A DNA stretch of 14,458 bases from M55B165 sp051744245 (GTDB lineage Bacteria; Actinomycetota; Humimicrobiia; Humimicrobiales; Humimicrobiaceae): positions 1-14,458 of the forward strand of contig JBNJCV010000047.1 of the NCBI GenBank assembly GCA_051744245.1, read 5' to 3'. The notes beneath the pieces are model-generated. The model was not told the DNA's origin, did not search any database, and worked only from the letters and a program-made list of their open reading frames with translations. Shown here piece by piece: positions 7,285 through 13,815 of this stretch (position 1 is the stretch's first letter; each line of letters starts with the position of its first letter). The position numbers and the translations under genes were made by a program.

Positions 7285-7300
7285 ATCTTTCCTTTTTATC

Positions 7301-8140
7301 CTAAATTTTCGTTGAGATATTATACAATTTTTGCCTATTTATGTCATATTTTGAGAGCAATATCTTAATGGCAGTTTTTTTAGATATTCCCTGGGATATA
7401 AGTTTGACCAGTTCCCGGGCTAGTTCTTCTTCAGTATAATTTGTTATAAGCTCTTCTTTAAATCCTTCTGCCACCACTACGATTTCACCTTTTATTTTTT
7501 TGCCCTTTATTCTTTCCTGAACTTTTTCTATGCTCCCCCTGATTGACTCTTCGTACATCTTGGTAATCTCCCTTAGCATGCAAATATTCCTGCTGCCTAT
7601 TACTTCCTGCATATCCGCCAACAGCTTTTCCAGCCGGTTAGGGGATTCATAAATTATTAAAGTGTAAGGAAGATTTTTTACTTCGGCCAATTTTTTCTTT
7701 CTTTTTCCCCTTGCCTTTGGAAGAAATCCTAAAAACAGAAAATTATCAGTGGGAAACCCTGATAACACCAATGCTGCCAGTCCAGCATTTGGTCCGGGTA
7801 TAACAGTTATAGGCAAACCCCTTTTTATACATTCCCTGATTAACTTATATCCTGGATCCTGTATGGCAGGGGTTCCTGACTCAGATATGAGAGCTACATC
7901 TGTGCCGCCGGTTAAGGCTTTACAAATTTTTTCAATTTTTTCTTTATGGCTAAAGTCATGATAGCTGGTCAGGTTTTTATTCCTTATGCCGTATTTTTTT
8001 AATAATTTTCCTGCAGTCCTGGTATCTTCTGCAGCTATCAGGTCTGCATTTTTTAGAGTTTCCACCAGCCTGAAACTGGCATCAGAAAGATTTCCGATAG
8101 GTGTTGCGCATATAAAAAGAGTGCCCTTTTTTTGCTCCAT
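7301..8140 (-). CDS. rsmI: 16S rRNA (cytidine1402-2'-O)-methyltransferase
   Basis: RsmI methylates the 2'-hydroxyl of C1402 in the 16S rRNA decoding centre using S-adenosylmethionine. The 279-residue protein belongs to the tetrapyrrole-methylase fold: ATPIGNLSD (12-20), AAEDTRTAGKLL (36-47), the glycine-rich SESGTPAIQDPG (86-97), VIPGPNAGLAAL (113-124), and YESPNRLEKLL followed by REITKMYEE. The loop reads SESGTP where most homologues have SDAGTP. The C-terminal 40 residues hold the usual small helical domain. It starts 2 bases after the upstream membrane protein gene and precedes metG by 16 bases, as in the actinobacterial-type order rsmI-metG-tatD-rsmA-ispE. Confidence 0.95.
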   Translation of the reverse strand: MEQKKGTLFICATPIGNLSDASFRLVETLKNADLIAAEDTRTAGKLLKKYGIRNKNLTSYHDFSHKEKIEKICKALTGGTDVALISESGTPAIQDPGYKLIRECIKRGLPITVIPGPNAGLAALVLSGFPTDNFLFLGFLPKARGKRKKKLAEVKNLPYTLIIYESPNRLEKLLADMQEVIGSRNICMLREITKMYEESIRGSIEKVQERIKGKKIKGEIVVVAEGFKEELITNYTEEELARELVKLISQGISKKTAIKILLSKYDINRQKLYNISTKI

Positions 8141-8142
8141 AA

Positions 8143-8556
8143 TTAATAAATAGTAATGTTGACAAAGCCCCTATAGATTAATTCTGCAATATACCCGAAG
8201 GCAAGCCAGAAAGGCAAATAAGTTATTTTTACCACACCCATAATTGCCCATCTTGACTTATATTCCCATGGACATTTCTTTAACAGTAATTTTAACAAAT
8301 AGCCATAGATAAATTCCCCTGCAAATATCACTGCCATATAAATAAAGCCTCTGAACACAAAAGGAATGCCGGAAATTAAATTGTAAAGGGGCTCTATTAT
8401 CAAACCCAGGCTGCCGTAAATGGGAAACATCCACAAGTAAGACCTTCCCTTAAGTGAAATATTCCGGTATTTTAAAAAATCATGGATAGAGGTAAAGAAC
8501 ACCTCTACCCCTACGCCAAAAAAACTATAAACCAAAAATAACAGGATATATTTCAT
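8143..8556 (-). CDS. Small integral membrane protein, CmpB/DUF1113-like (putative ABC-transporter type IV family)
   Basis: A 137-residue hydrophobic protein with about four membrane segments: roughly 2-22, 42-62, 68-92 and 104-130. The segments SYLWMFPIYGSLGLIIEPLY (39-58), FRGFIYMAVIFAGEFIYGYL (68-87) and KCPWEYKSRW (94-103) match the family named CmpB or DUF1113 (also related to TMEM229). That family is called a putative ABC-transporter component but has no proven role, so the name should not be taken as function. It is wedged between rubrerythrin (1-base gap) and rsmI (2-base gap), so it is made from the same transcript. Fold assignment is from remembered motif similarity. Confidence 0.75.
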   Translation of the reverse strand: MKYILLFLVYSFFGVGVEVFFTSIHDFLKYRNISLKGRSYLWMFPIYGSLGLIIEPLYNLISGIPFVFRGFIYMAVIFAGEFIYGYLLKLLLKKCPWEYKSRWAIMGVVKITYLPFWLAFGYIAELIYRGFVNITIY

Positions 8557-8557
8557 A

Positions 8558-9067
8558 TTAATCTATTTTTTTAAACATTTCCTTAGGGTTCCCGCAAACC
8601 GGACATTTCTCCGGCGGATTTCCTTCCTCTGTATTTCCACATACCTGGCATACATAGATATCCTCTTCTGCATTTTTCCCAATATTATTAAGGTATTTCT
8701 TGTAAAGGTCTGCATGGATTTTCTCTACCCTATTTGCATAACTAAAGCTTACCCTTGCTTCGCTCTCATTTTCCTCTCTTGCCTCCTCAATCATGCCAGG
8801 ATACATTTCCTTAAATTCATAAGTTTCCCCATTAACTGCTGTCTCCAGATTTTCTTTGGTAGATTTTATGCCATCCATAGCCCTAAGGTGGTTATGGGCA
8901 TGAACTGTTTCTGCATCAGCAGCCGCCCTAAACAGCCTGGCAACCTGGGGATGGCCCTCCTCTTCTGCTTTTTTAGCAAATGCAAGGTATTTCCTGTTTG
9001 CCTGGGACTCACCCGCAAAAGCATCCTTTAGGTTTTCGGTTGTTTTTTTGCTATTTTCATTAACCAT
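8558..9067 (-). CDS. Rubrerythrin (di-iron peroxidase with rubredoxin-like domain)
   Basis: Rubrerythrin reduces hydrogen peroxide in the cytoplasm of anaerobes and microaerobes, with electrons passed from its rubredoxin-like iron site to the di-iron centre. The 169-residue protein has an N-terminal ferritin-like four-helix bundle with ligands E20 (AGESQANRKY), E53 and H56 (DAETVHAHNH), glutamates in GMIEEAREENESEA (91-104), and E115/H118 in NRVEKIHADLY. The C-terminal rubredoxin-like domain has C140-x2-C143 and C155-x2-C158. It has the best ribosome site of the run: AAAAGGAG about 7 bases before the ATG. It is the first gene of the run leading into rsmI-metG-tatD-rsmA-ispE and is divergent from the potassium channel gene. 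It suggests an oxygen-sensitive lifestyle. Confidence 0.95.
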   Translation of the reverse strand: MVNENSKKTTENLKDAFAGESQANRKYLAFAKKAEEEGHPQVARLFRAAADAETVHAHNHLRAMDGIKSTKENLETAVNGETYEFKEMYPGMIEEAREENESEARVSFSYANRVEKIHADLYKKYLNNIGKNAEEDIYVCQVCGNTEEGNPPEKCPVCGNPKEMFKKID

Positions 9068-9146
9068 AGAAAAACTCCTTTTCCTTTTTTGGTATAATTA
9101 TATATTATTAACAATATTAGTACTATAAAGCAGAATAATAAAGAAG
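9068..9146. promoter_or_regulatory. Divergent promoter region between rubrerythrin and the potassium channel gene
   Basis: This 79-base AT-rich gap must drive both diverging genes. A palindrome TATAATTATA at 9093-9102 gives a TATAAT hexamer on each strand. On the minus strand it lies 30 bases before the rubrerythrin ATG, a plausible -10 with a short leader carrying the strong AAGGAG. No convincing -35 is seen at 16-18 bases for either direction, so exact start points are uncertain. Confidence 0.35.
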
Positions 9147-10163
9147 ATGAAAACTAACTTCCAATACTTTAAAAGAATAGGCATACCAATAGGAATTTTA
9201 ATAGTCTTATACTTCCTGGGCTCTTTAGGGTATATAGTTATTGAAGATATGACCCCGCTGGATGCTTTATTTATGACTACAATTACTATAACTACTGTTG
9301 GATATGGGGTAATTAAAGAATTATCCACCGCAGGCGTTATATTTACCATATTTTTTATTATAATAGGAACTGGAATTGCAGCATATATTTTAATCAATAT
9401 TGCTGACTTCATATTATCTGAATTTTTATTAGGCCGGATGGAAGCGAGAAGGATTACAAAAATGATTGCTAAACTAAAAAAACACTATATTATTTGTGGC
9501 TTAGGCAGGGTAGGGTTAGAAATTGCAAATGAGCTCCAGAGAAATAAGGTAAACTTTATCGTTATCGACAATGCAGATGAGCCCATTGAAATCTGCAAGC
9601 AAAATAACTGGTTATACATAAAGGGTGACGCCTCCAATGATGATATTTTACTAGAAGCGGGTATAAAAGAATCTAAAGCCCTATTTGCTACTTTGGATAC
9701 AGATTCCGAAAATGTTTATATTACCTTGTCTGCAAAATCCCTCAATCCCTATATCTTTGTGGTGTCCAGGGCTACCGCCCAGGAGACCATAAGCAAACTA
9801 GAAAAAGCTGGGGCAGACAGGGTACTATCTCCACAAGTTTTAGGCGGTAGGAGAATGGCTGCAATGGCCCTTCAGCCACTGGTTACAGACTTCCTTGACA
9901 CCATAATGGGTACAGAAAACATAGAAGTAAGGCTATTGGAGATAGAAATAAAGGAAGGAAGCAAACTTGATGGGAAAACAATTAATGCGGCCAGCCGTGA
10001 ATATGACCTGGGAGCATTAATTATTTCTGTTATTGAAGCCGGGGAAAAGACAACATACAGCAAGCCCAATGCCAATACCATACTTTCAGCTGGACAAAAT
10101 ATAATTGCCATTGGGACAAAAGAGCAGATACAGAGGCTTTCAGGTTTAGCCGTAAAAGGTTAA
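9147..10163 (+). CDS. Two-TM potassium channel with cytoplasmic RCK (TrkA-N/TrkA-C) gating domain, MthK-like
   Basis: A 338-residue ligand-gated potassium channel subunit in the cytoplasmic membrane. Residues 13-32 form helix 1, the pore loop holds the selectivity filter TVGYG (50-54) in TTITITTVGYG, and 62-90 form helix 2. The RCK N-domain begins at about 113 with YIICGLGRVGLEIANEL (glycine-rich GLGRVG 118-123) and shows DNADEP, YIKGDASND and ALFATLDTDSENVYIT. The RCK C-domain (about 258-335, with GSKLDG and LSAGQNIIAIGT) follows. Tetramers pair with further RCK domains into an octameric ring that opens the pore on binding calcium or nucleotides in relatives; the ligand here is unknown. An internal ATG at 9462 (Met106) has its own AGAAGGA 8 bases upstream. 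The main ATG has a weak ribosome site. Its TAA overlaps the phoU stop codon in TTAA. Confidence 0.92.
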   Translation: MKTNFQYFKRIGIPIGILIVLYFLGSLGYIVIEDMTPLDALFMTTITITTVGYGVIKELSTAGVIFTIFFIIIGTGIAAYILINIADFILSEFLLGRMEARRITKMIAKLKKHYIICGLGRVGLEIANELQRNKVNFIVIDNADEPIEICKQNNWLYIKGDASNDDILLEAGIKESKALFATLDTDSENVYITLSAKSLNPYIFVVSRATAQETISKLEKAGADRVLSPQVLGGRRMAAMALQPLVTDFLDTIMGTENIEVRLLEIEIKEGSKLDGKTINAASREYDLGALIISVIEAGEKTTYSKPNANTILSAGQNIIAIGTKEQIQRLSGLAVKG

Positions 10164-10843
10164 AGATCCTGGTTTAACTCTTCATGGAACATCTTGTATT
10201 CACCAGTTAAAAGGAACTGCACCCTTTCGCCGATATTTACTGCCTGGTCCCCAATCCTTTCCAAATACCTGCTGGCAAGGGAAACATTGGTTATAAACCT
10301 GACATGGTCTTCATCTTCGCTAGGGGTAAGATATAATTTTTTAAAAATCATTCTCTGTATATCATCAACAGAGGAATCAATTTTATCCAGTTTTGCAGCC
10401 ATCTTATAATCTTTATTTTTAAAAGATTCTATAGCCCTGTTAAGGATTGTTTTTACCAGATTGCCCATTTCCACCAACAAGTCAAGTATTTCCCTGTCAT
10501 GGATTTTTTTCTCCTGCTTAGCTAATTTTTTAACAATTCTGGATATATTTACCCCAAGGTCACCTATCCTTTCAAGATGAAGTATTATAATGTTAATGGA
10601 GTGAAGCAGTCTTAAATCTTTGGCTACCGGCTGGTGCTCTGCTTGAAGCACTATGCTTTTTTCTTCAATAGAAATATCATATTCATCTATCCTAACATCG
10701 TCATCTATTACTTTCTGGGCCAAATCTATATTCATTTCAAGCAATGCTTCTATAGTATTGTATACTGAATCCTGCACCAAGCTGCCCATGGTAATTACAT
10801 CTTCACTTACTTCCTGTAAATGTTCATGAAAGGTTTTCCGCAT
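10160..10843 (-). CDS. phoU: Phosphate-signalling protein PhoU
   Basis: A 227-residue all-helical protein with two tandem PhoU repeats, each bearing the metal-binding signature: ERIGDLGVNI (91-100) and ERIGDQAVNI (195-204). PhoU links the Pst phosphate transporter to the sensor kinase of the PhoB/PhoP system and damps the response when phosphate is plentiful; it also limits phosphate uptake in studied bacteria. GGAGGT at 10855-10860 precedes the ATG by 11 bases, slightly long but good. It is the last gene of the pst cluster, directly after pstA with a 51-base gap; the pstB gene that usually precedes phoU is missing. Its stop codon overlaps that of the convergent channel gene, so termination must occur inside that gene or be by collision. 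Confidence 0.95.
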   Translation of the reverse strand: MRKTFHEHLQEVSEDVITMGSLVQDSVYNTIEALLEMNIDLAQKVIDDDVRIDEYDISIEEKSIVLQAEHQPVAKDLRLLHSINIIILHLERIGDLGVNISRIVKKLAKQEKKIHDREILDLLVEMGNLVKTILNRAIESFKNKDYKMAAKLDKIDSSVDDIQRMIFKKLYLTPSEDEDHVRFITNVSLASRYLERIGDQAVNIGERVQFLLTGEYKMFHEELNQDL

Positions 10844-10894
10844 ATTATTAACTTACCTCCAAAAATATTTTAACATAATCTGTCTTTAGTGTAT
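10844..10894 (-). other. pstA-phoU junction lacking pstB
   Basis: Only 51 bases lie between the pstA stop and the phoU start, mostly AT-rich, with the phoU ribosome site at one end. In most bacteria the roughly 750-base pstB gene for the transporter ATPase is here. No fragment of a Walker A, signature or Walker B motif is visible in this gap, nor any open frame, so it is a clean absence rather than a decayed gene. Confidence 0.85.
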
Positions 10895-11749
10895 TTATTT
10901 AATTCTTTTCATTCTTGACCAACTTCTAATCCCACTTCCAATAGCAGCAAAAATTAATACCAAAATCATAAGCATTAAGGCTGTCCCCCATTGCATATCC
11001 ACTGGAGCATTGGGAATTTGGGTGGCAATAACATACAAATGATAAGGGAGTACCATTGCTTCACTAAAAATTGAATTAGGCAGCCCCCTCATCGAGTATA
11101 CTGCAACCGTAAATAATATAGGGGCAGTTTCCCCTGCTGCCCTTCCTACACTTATAACGCTTCCTGTAATTATTCCAGGCAGGGCCTGTGGCAAAACTAC
11201 TTTGATTATTGTCTGCCATTTTGTTGCCCCCAGGGCAAGCGAGGCTTCCCTAAATTCATTAGGCACAGCTTTCAATGCTTCCTCGGAAGAAGTAATAACT
11301 ACCGGTAAAATTAATAAAGCAAGGGTAAGTGAGCCGGCAAGCAGGGACTTCCCAAAATTTAAAAGGATTACAAAAAAACCTAGTCCAAATAGGCCGAATA
11401 CTATTGACGGCACCCCTGCCACATTTACAATGGATAACCTTATCATTCGGGTAAGACGGTTTTTTTTGGCATATTCGTTTAAATAGATGGCTGCCAATAC
11501 CCCAATAGGAAGAGAAAAAATTATTGTACCCAAAACTAAATACAGGGTCCCCAATATTGCAGGGAATATTCCCCCGGATCTCATCCCTGTATCTGGATGG
11601 GTAAAAATAAATTCCCAACTTAAAGTAGAGCCACCTTTGATTATTAAATAAGCAACAATCCCAAATACAAAAGCAATAACAATTGCAGTCATGGATAAAA
11701 GAATACCGTACCAGATTTTTTGCTTCCTGTATCTATTTCTCATATTCAT
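10895..11749 (-). CDS. pstA: Phosphate ABC transporter permease PstA
   Basis: One of the two inner-membrane permease subunits of the high-affinity phosphate importer. About six membrane segments are visible. The EAA loop that docks the ATPase is EASLALGATKWQTIIKVVLP (residues 171-190 counted from the upstream TTG), followed by GRAAGETAPILFT, typical of PstA. The longest frame begins with TTG at 11758, but no ribosome site precedes it; I prefer the ATG at 11749 (three codons later), which has GGTTGAT about 8 bases upstream. Met6 is also possible. It follows pstC with a 14-base gap. An intact EAA loop implies that an ATPase partner still binds, although none is encoded beside it. Confidence 0.94.
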   Translation of the reverse strand: MNMRNRYRKQKIWYGILLSMTAIVIAFVFGIVAYLIIKGGSTLSWEFIFTHPDTGMRSGGIFPAILGTLYLVLGTIIFSLPIGVLAAIYLNEYAKKNRLTRMIRLSIVNVAGVPSIVFGLFGLGFFVILLNFGKSLLAGSLTLALLILPVVITSSEEALKAVPNEFREASLALGATKWQTIIKVVLPQALPGIITGSVISVGRAAGETAPILFTVAVYSMRGLPNSIFSEAMVLPYHLYVIATQIPNAPVDMQWGTALMLMILVLIFAAIGSGIRSWSRMKRIK

Positions 11750-11763
11750 CTTATACAATCAAC

Positions 11764-12645
11764 CTATTTCATTTTTATCCTGTTTATATACCTGTCTGCA
11801 ATAAGATTAATTAAAAAAGTTATAATGAATAGTAAAAGACCTATGGCAAAAAGGGCAGAATAATGCAAGCCACCCTGAACTGTTTCTCCCATTTCTGAAG
11901 CAATAGTTGCAGTTATAGTTCTGACCGGTTGGAGCCAGGAGAAAACAATCCGTGGAGAATTACCGGTTATCATAAGAACTGCCATGGTTTCCCCAACAAT
12001 CCTGCCCAGGCCAAGCATTACCGCGGCAAAAATTCCAGAGGATGCTGTAGGAACCACTGTTTTGTAAGTAGTCTCCCAATTAGTTGCACCCAAGGCCAGG
12101 GAAGCATTTTTAAACTTGGTTGGGACAGCATCAATCGCATCTTCTGAAATGGAGATAATAGTAGGAAGAGCCATGAAAGCAAGCATTACTGAGCCAGTTA
12201 AAGCTGTAAGCCCAATACTTAAATCAAAAATCTTCTTGATAATTGGTCCTACTGCCATTAATCCGATAAAACCTATTACCACTGATGGAAAAGTAGCCAA
12301 TATCTCTATAATTGGCTTCACTATTTCTCGGACAGGCCGTGGGGCTAGCTCTCCTATATAAATAGCTGCCCCAATACCCAGGGGAACAGCTATTATGATA
12401 GCCCCAAAAGCTACTTCAAGCGAGCCTACAAATAACGGGAGAAACCCAAATTTTTCATTTAGTGGAAACCACCTGTCACCAAAAATAAATTTAAAAAAGG
12501 GATAAGTTGCAAAAAATCTTAGTGAATGATAAATCAAAAAAGCTAGTATGAGAGCCAGAACAATAATGGAAAAAAGGCCGCTAATTAACACTATTTTGCT
12601 TATAATAAAGTTCTTAAACTTTCTAAATTTGGGAGTTTTTTTCAT
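11764..12645 (-). CDS. pstC: Phosphate ABC transporter permease PstC
   Basis: The second permease subunit of the Pst importer, 293 residues with about six membrane segments. Typical sequences are SLEVAFGAIIIAVPLGIGAA (75-94), ILATFPSVVIGFIGLMAVGP (115-134), the EAA loop NASLALGATNWETTYKTVVP (180-199), and GRIVGETMAVLMITGNSP (214-231), a PstC hallmark. It lies 97 bases downstream of pstS beyond an intrinsic terminator, so it is expressed by readthrough or from a promoter of its own; the AT-rich leader has no convincing -35/-10 pair. No clear Shine-Dalgarno precedes the ATG, which should further lower its yield compared with pstS. Confidence 0.95.
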   Translation of the reverse strand: MKKTPKFRKFKNFIISKIVLISGLFSIIVLALILAFLIYHSLRFFATYPFFKFIFGDRWFPLNEKFGFLPLFVGSLEVAFGAIIIAVPLGIGAAIYIGELAPRPVREIVKPIIEILATFPSVVIGFIGLMAVGPIIKKIFDLSIGLTALTGSVMLAFMALPTIISISEDAIDAVPTKFKNASLALGATNWETTYKTVVPTASSGIFAAVMLGLGRIVGETMAVLMITGNSPRIVFSWLQPVRTITATIASEMGETVQGGLHYSALFAIGLLLFIITFLINLIADRYINRIKMK

Positions 12646-12693
12646 AAAAACAATATTATTATTTAACTAAATTATTTTAACATATTTTTCTCT

Positions 12694-12721
12694 AAAAAAA
12701 TGGGGCTATTAAAATAGCCCC
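12694..12721 (-). terminator. Intrinsic terminator between pstS and pstC
   Basis: On the minus strand GGGGCTATT and AATAGCCCC form a perfect inverted repeat (12702-12721) with only two bases between, effectively an 8-bp stem with a 4-base loop, followed after one A by seven T residues (12694-12700). It starts 21 bases after the pstS stop codon. As a partial terminator it would let pstS mRNA exceed the distal pstC-pstA-phoU message, as seen in other pst operons. Confidence 0.88.
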
Positions 12722-12742
12722 TTAATTTATGTACACTTTAAT

Positions 12743-13693
12743 TTATTCTGGCACTGGAACAAATCCAACATCCAATACTATCTGCTGGCCTTCTTCATTT
12801 AGCACAAAATCAAGGTAATCATGGCCTAGTTCATTTAAGTCGCCTTCTCTGTAATAATTATAAAGGCCCCTGGCAATGGGATAGCTTCCATCCATAGTAG
12901 TCTCTATTGAGGGCTCTACCCCTTCCACTGTTACTACCTGGGTATCCTTGCTAACTGCCTCTTCAAGGTAGCCCAGACCAATATAGCCAACAGCATTATC
13001 AGTAGATACAACTGTATCTACAACTTCCGCATTGGAAGCAAGAGCTAAAGCTTTTGGTGTAAATTCATACTCATTCTGGGTTTCATCCAGCTGCACTACC
13101 CTTTCCAAGAAATAGCCATAAGTTCCTGAATTGGAATCCCTTCCAGCAAGCACTATCTCAGCATCCGGGCCTCCTACCTCACTCCAGTTTGTAATATCAC
13201 CCCTGAATATGCCGGATAGCTGTTCTATTGTTAAATTATCAATGCCTTCGATATTCTCGCTTATTACTATAGATAAAGCATCATAGGCTACAACCACTTC
13301 CACTATATCTATTCCTGCATCTTTTGCCATATCAAGCTCTTTATCCTTTATCTTCCTTGAAGCCTGGCCGATATCATTCGTACCATTTATGCATTCTGCA
13401 ATACCAGTACCAGAACCTCCACCGCTTACAGTTATTTCTCCTCCAAATTCATCCATGAATACTTTAGACGCTGATTCTGCAATTGGGAGAAGAGTGGTAG
13501 AGCCTGAAATGGTTAAACCTTGGCCCCCAAATTCACTGCCTGCCTGCCCAGAAACTTCATCAGCACTGCTTTCTCCAGTTGTTACTTCTTCAGGTGCACA
13601 TCCCGCAAAAAGCATTGTAACAGCAACTATTGCCGCTATTGCAAATGTGAAAAATAATAAAAACCTATTTTTCCTTAAGATACTTGGTTTCAC
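12743..13693 (-). CDS. pstS: Phosphate-binding lipoprotein PstS
   Basis: The extracytoplasmic phosphate-binding subunit of the Pst importer, anchored as a lipoprotein. I place the start at GTG 13693, not at the upstream ATG (13729), because AGAAAGGAG at 13703-13711 sits 9 bases before the GTG and would lie inside the longer frame. This gives 316 residues with a basic N-terminus (KPSILRKNRF), a hydrophobic stretch and the lipobox LFAGC with C32, as for a type II signal peptide. A serine/glycine/glutamate-rich linker follows. Phosphate-contacting motifs are SGSTT (63-67), GGGSGTG (91-97) and RDSNSGTYGYF (185-195). It is the first gene after the response regulator and is preceded by a four-repeat Pho box. 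Confidence 0.95.
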   Translation of the reverse strand: MKPSILRKNRFLLFFTFAIAAIVAVTMLFAGCAPEEVTTGESSADEVSGQAGSEFGGQGLTISGSTTLLPIAESASKVFMDEFGGEITVSGGGSGTGIAECINGTNDIGQASRKIKDKELDMAKDAGIDIVEVVVAYDALSIVISENIEGIDNLTIEQLSGIFRGDITNWSEVGGPDAEIVLAGRDSNSGTYGYFLERVVQLDETQNEYEFTPKALALASNAEVVDTVVSTDNAVGYIGLGYLEEAVSKDTQVVTVEGVEPSIETTMDGSYPIARGLYNYYREGDLNELGHDYLDFVLNEEGQQIVLDVGFVPVPE

Positions 13694-13702
13694 TATTTCA
13701 AT

Positions 13703-13711
13703 CTCCTTTCT
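13703..13711 (-). promoter_or_regulatory. Ribosome binding site deciding the pstS start
   Basis: AGAAAGGAG on the minus strand is a near-perfect match to the 16S anti-Shine-Dalgarno complement, 9 bases before GTG at 13693. It falls in codons 7-9 of the longer frame starting at 13729, which argues strongly for the shorter protein. Confidence 0.85.
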
Positions 13712-13736
13712 TTTTATTCTTATGAACACTGCATAA

Positions 13737-13742
13737 ATTCTA
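13737..13742 (-). promoter_or_regulatory. Candidate -10 box of the pstS promoter
   Basis: TAGAAT on the minus strand lies 19 bases after the last Pho-box repeat and about 44 bases before the GTG start. No good -35 is present; in Pho-regulated promoters the activator bound at the repeats replaces it. Position is tentative. Confidence 0.4.
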
Positions 13743-13761
13743 ACAAATTAGGATTTGATTT

Positions 13762-13800
13762 TGTTAATAAAAGATTAAAAAAATGTTAAAAAAAGATTAA
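13762..13800 (-). promoter_or_regulatory. Pho box: four 11-bp direct repeats upstream of pstS
   Basis: On the minus strand the hexamers TTAATC (13795-13800), TTAACA (13784-13789), TTAATC (13773-13778) and TTAACA (13762-13767) recur every 11 bases exactly, with 5-base T-rich spacers. Four TT-A-A-rich hexamers spaced one helical turn apart is the known binding pattern of PhoP/PhoB-type regulators. It lies between the response regulator gene and pstS, so the regulator next door is the likely binder. Confidence 0.85.
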
Positions 13801-13815
13801 ATTCAAAAGATTTTT

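Noticed and set aside
11259..11618. Minus-strand frame of 119 codons inside pstA
   Set aside because: It is an out-of-frame reading of pstA, which is intact and has clear permease motifs; no sign of a frameshift.
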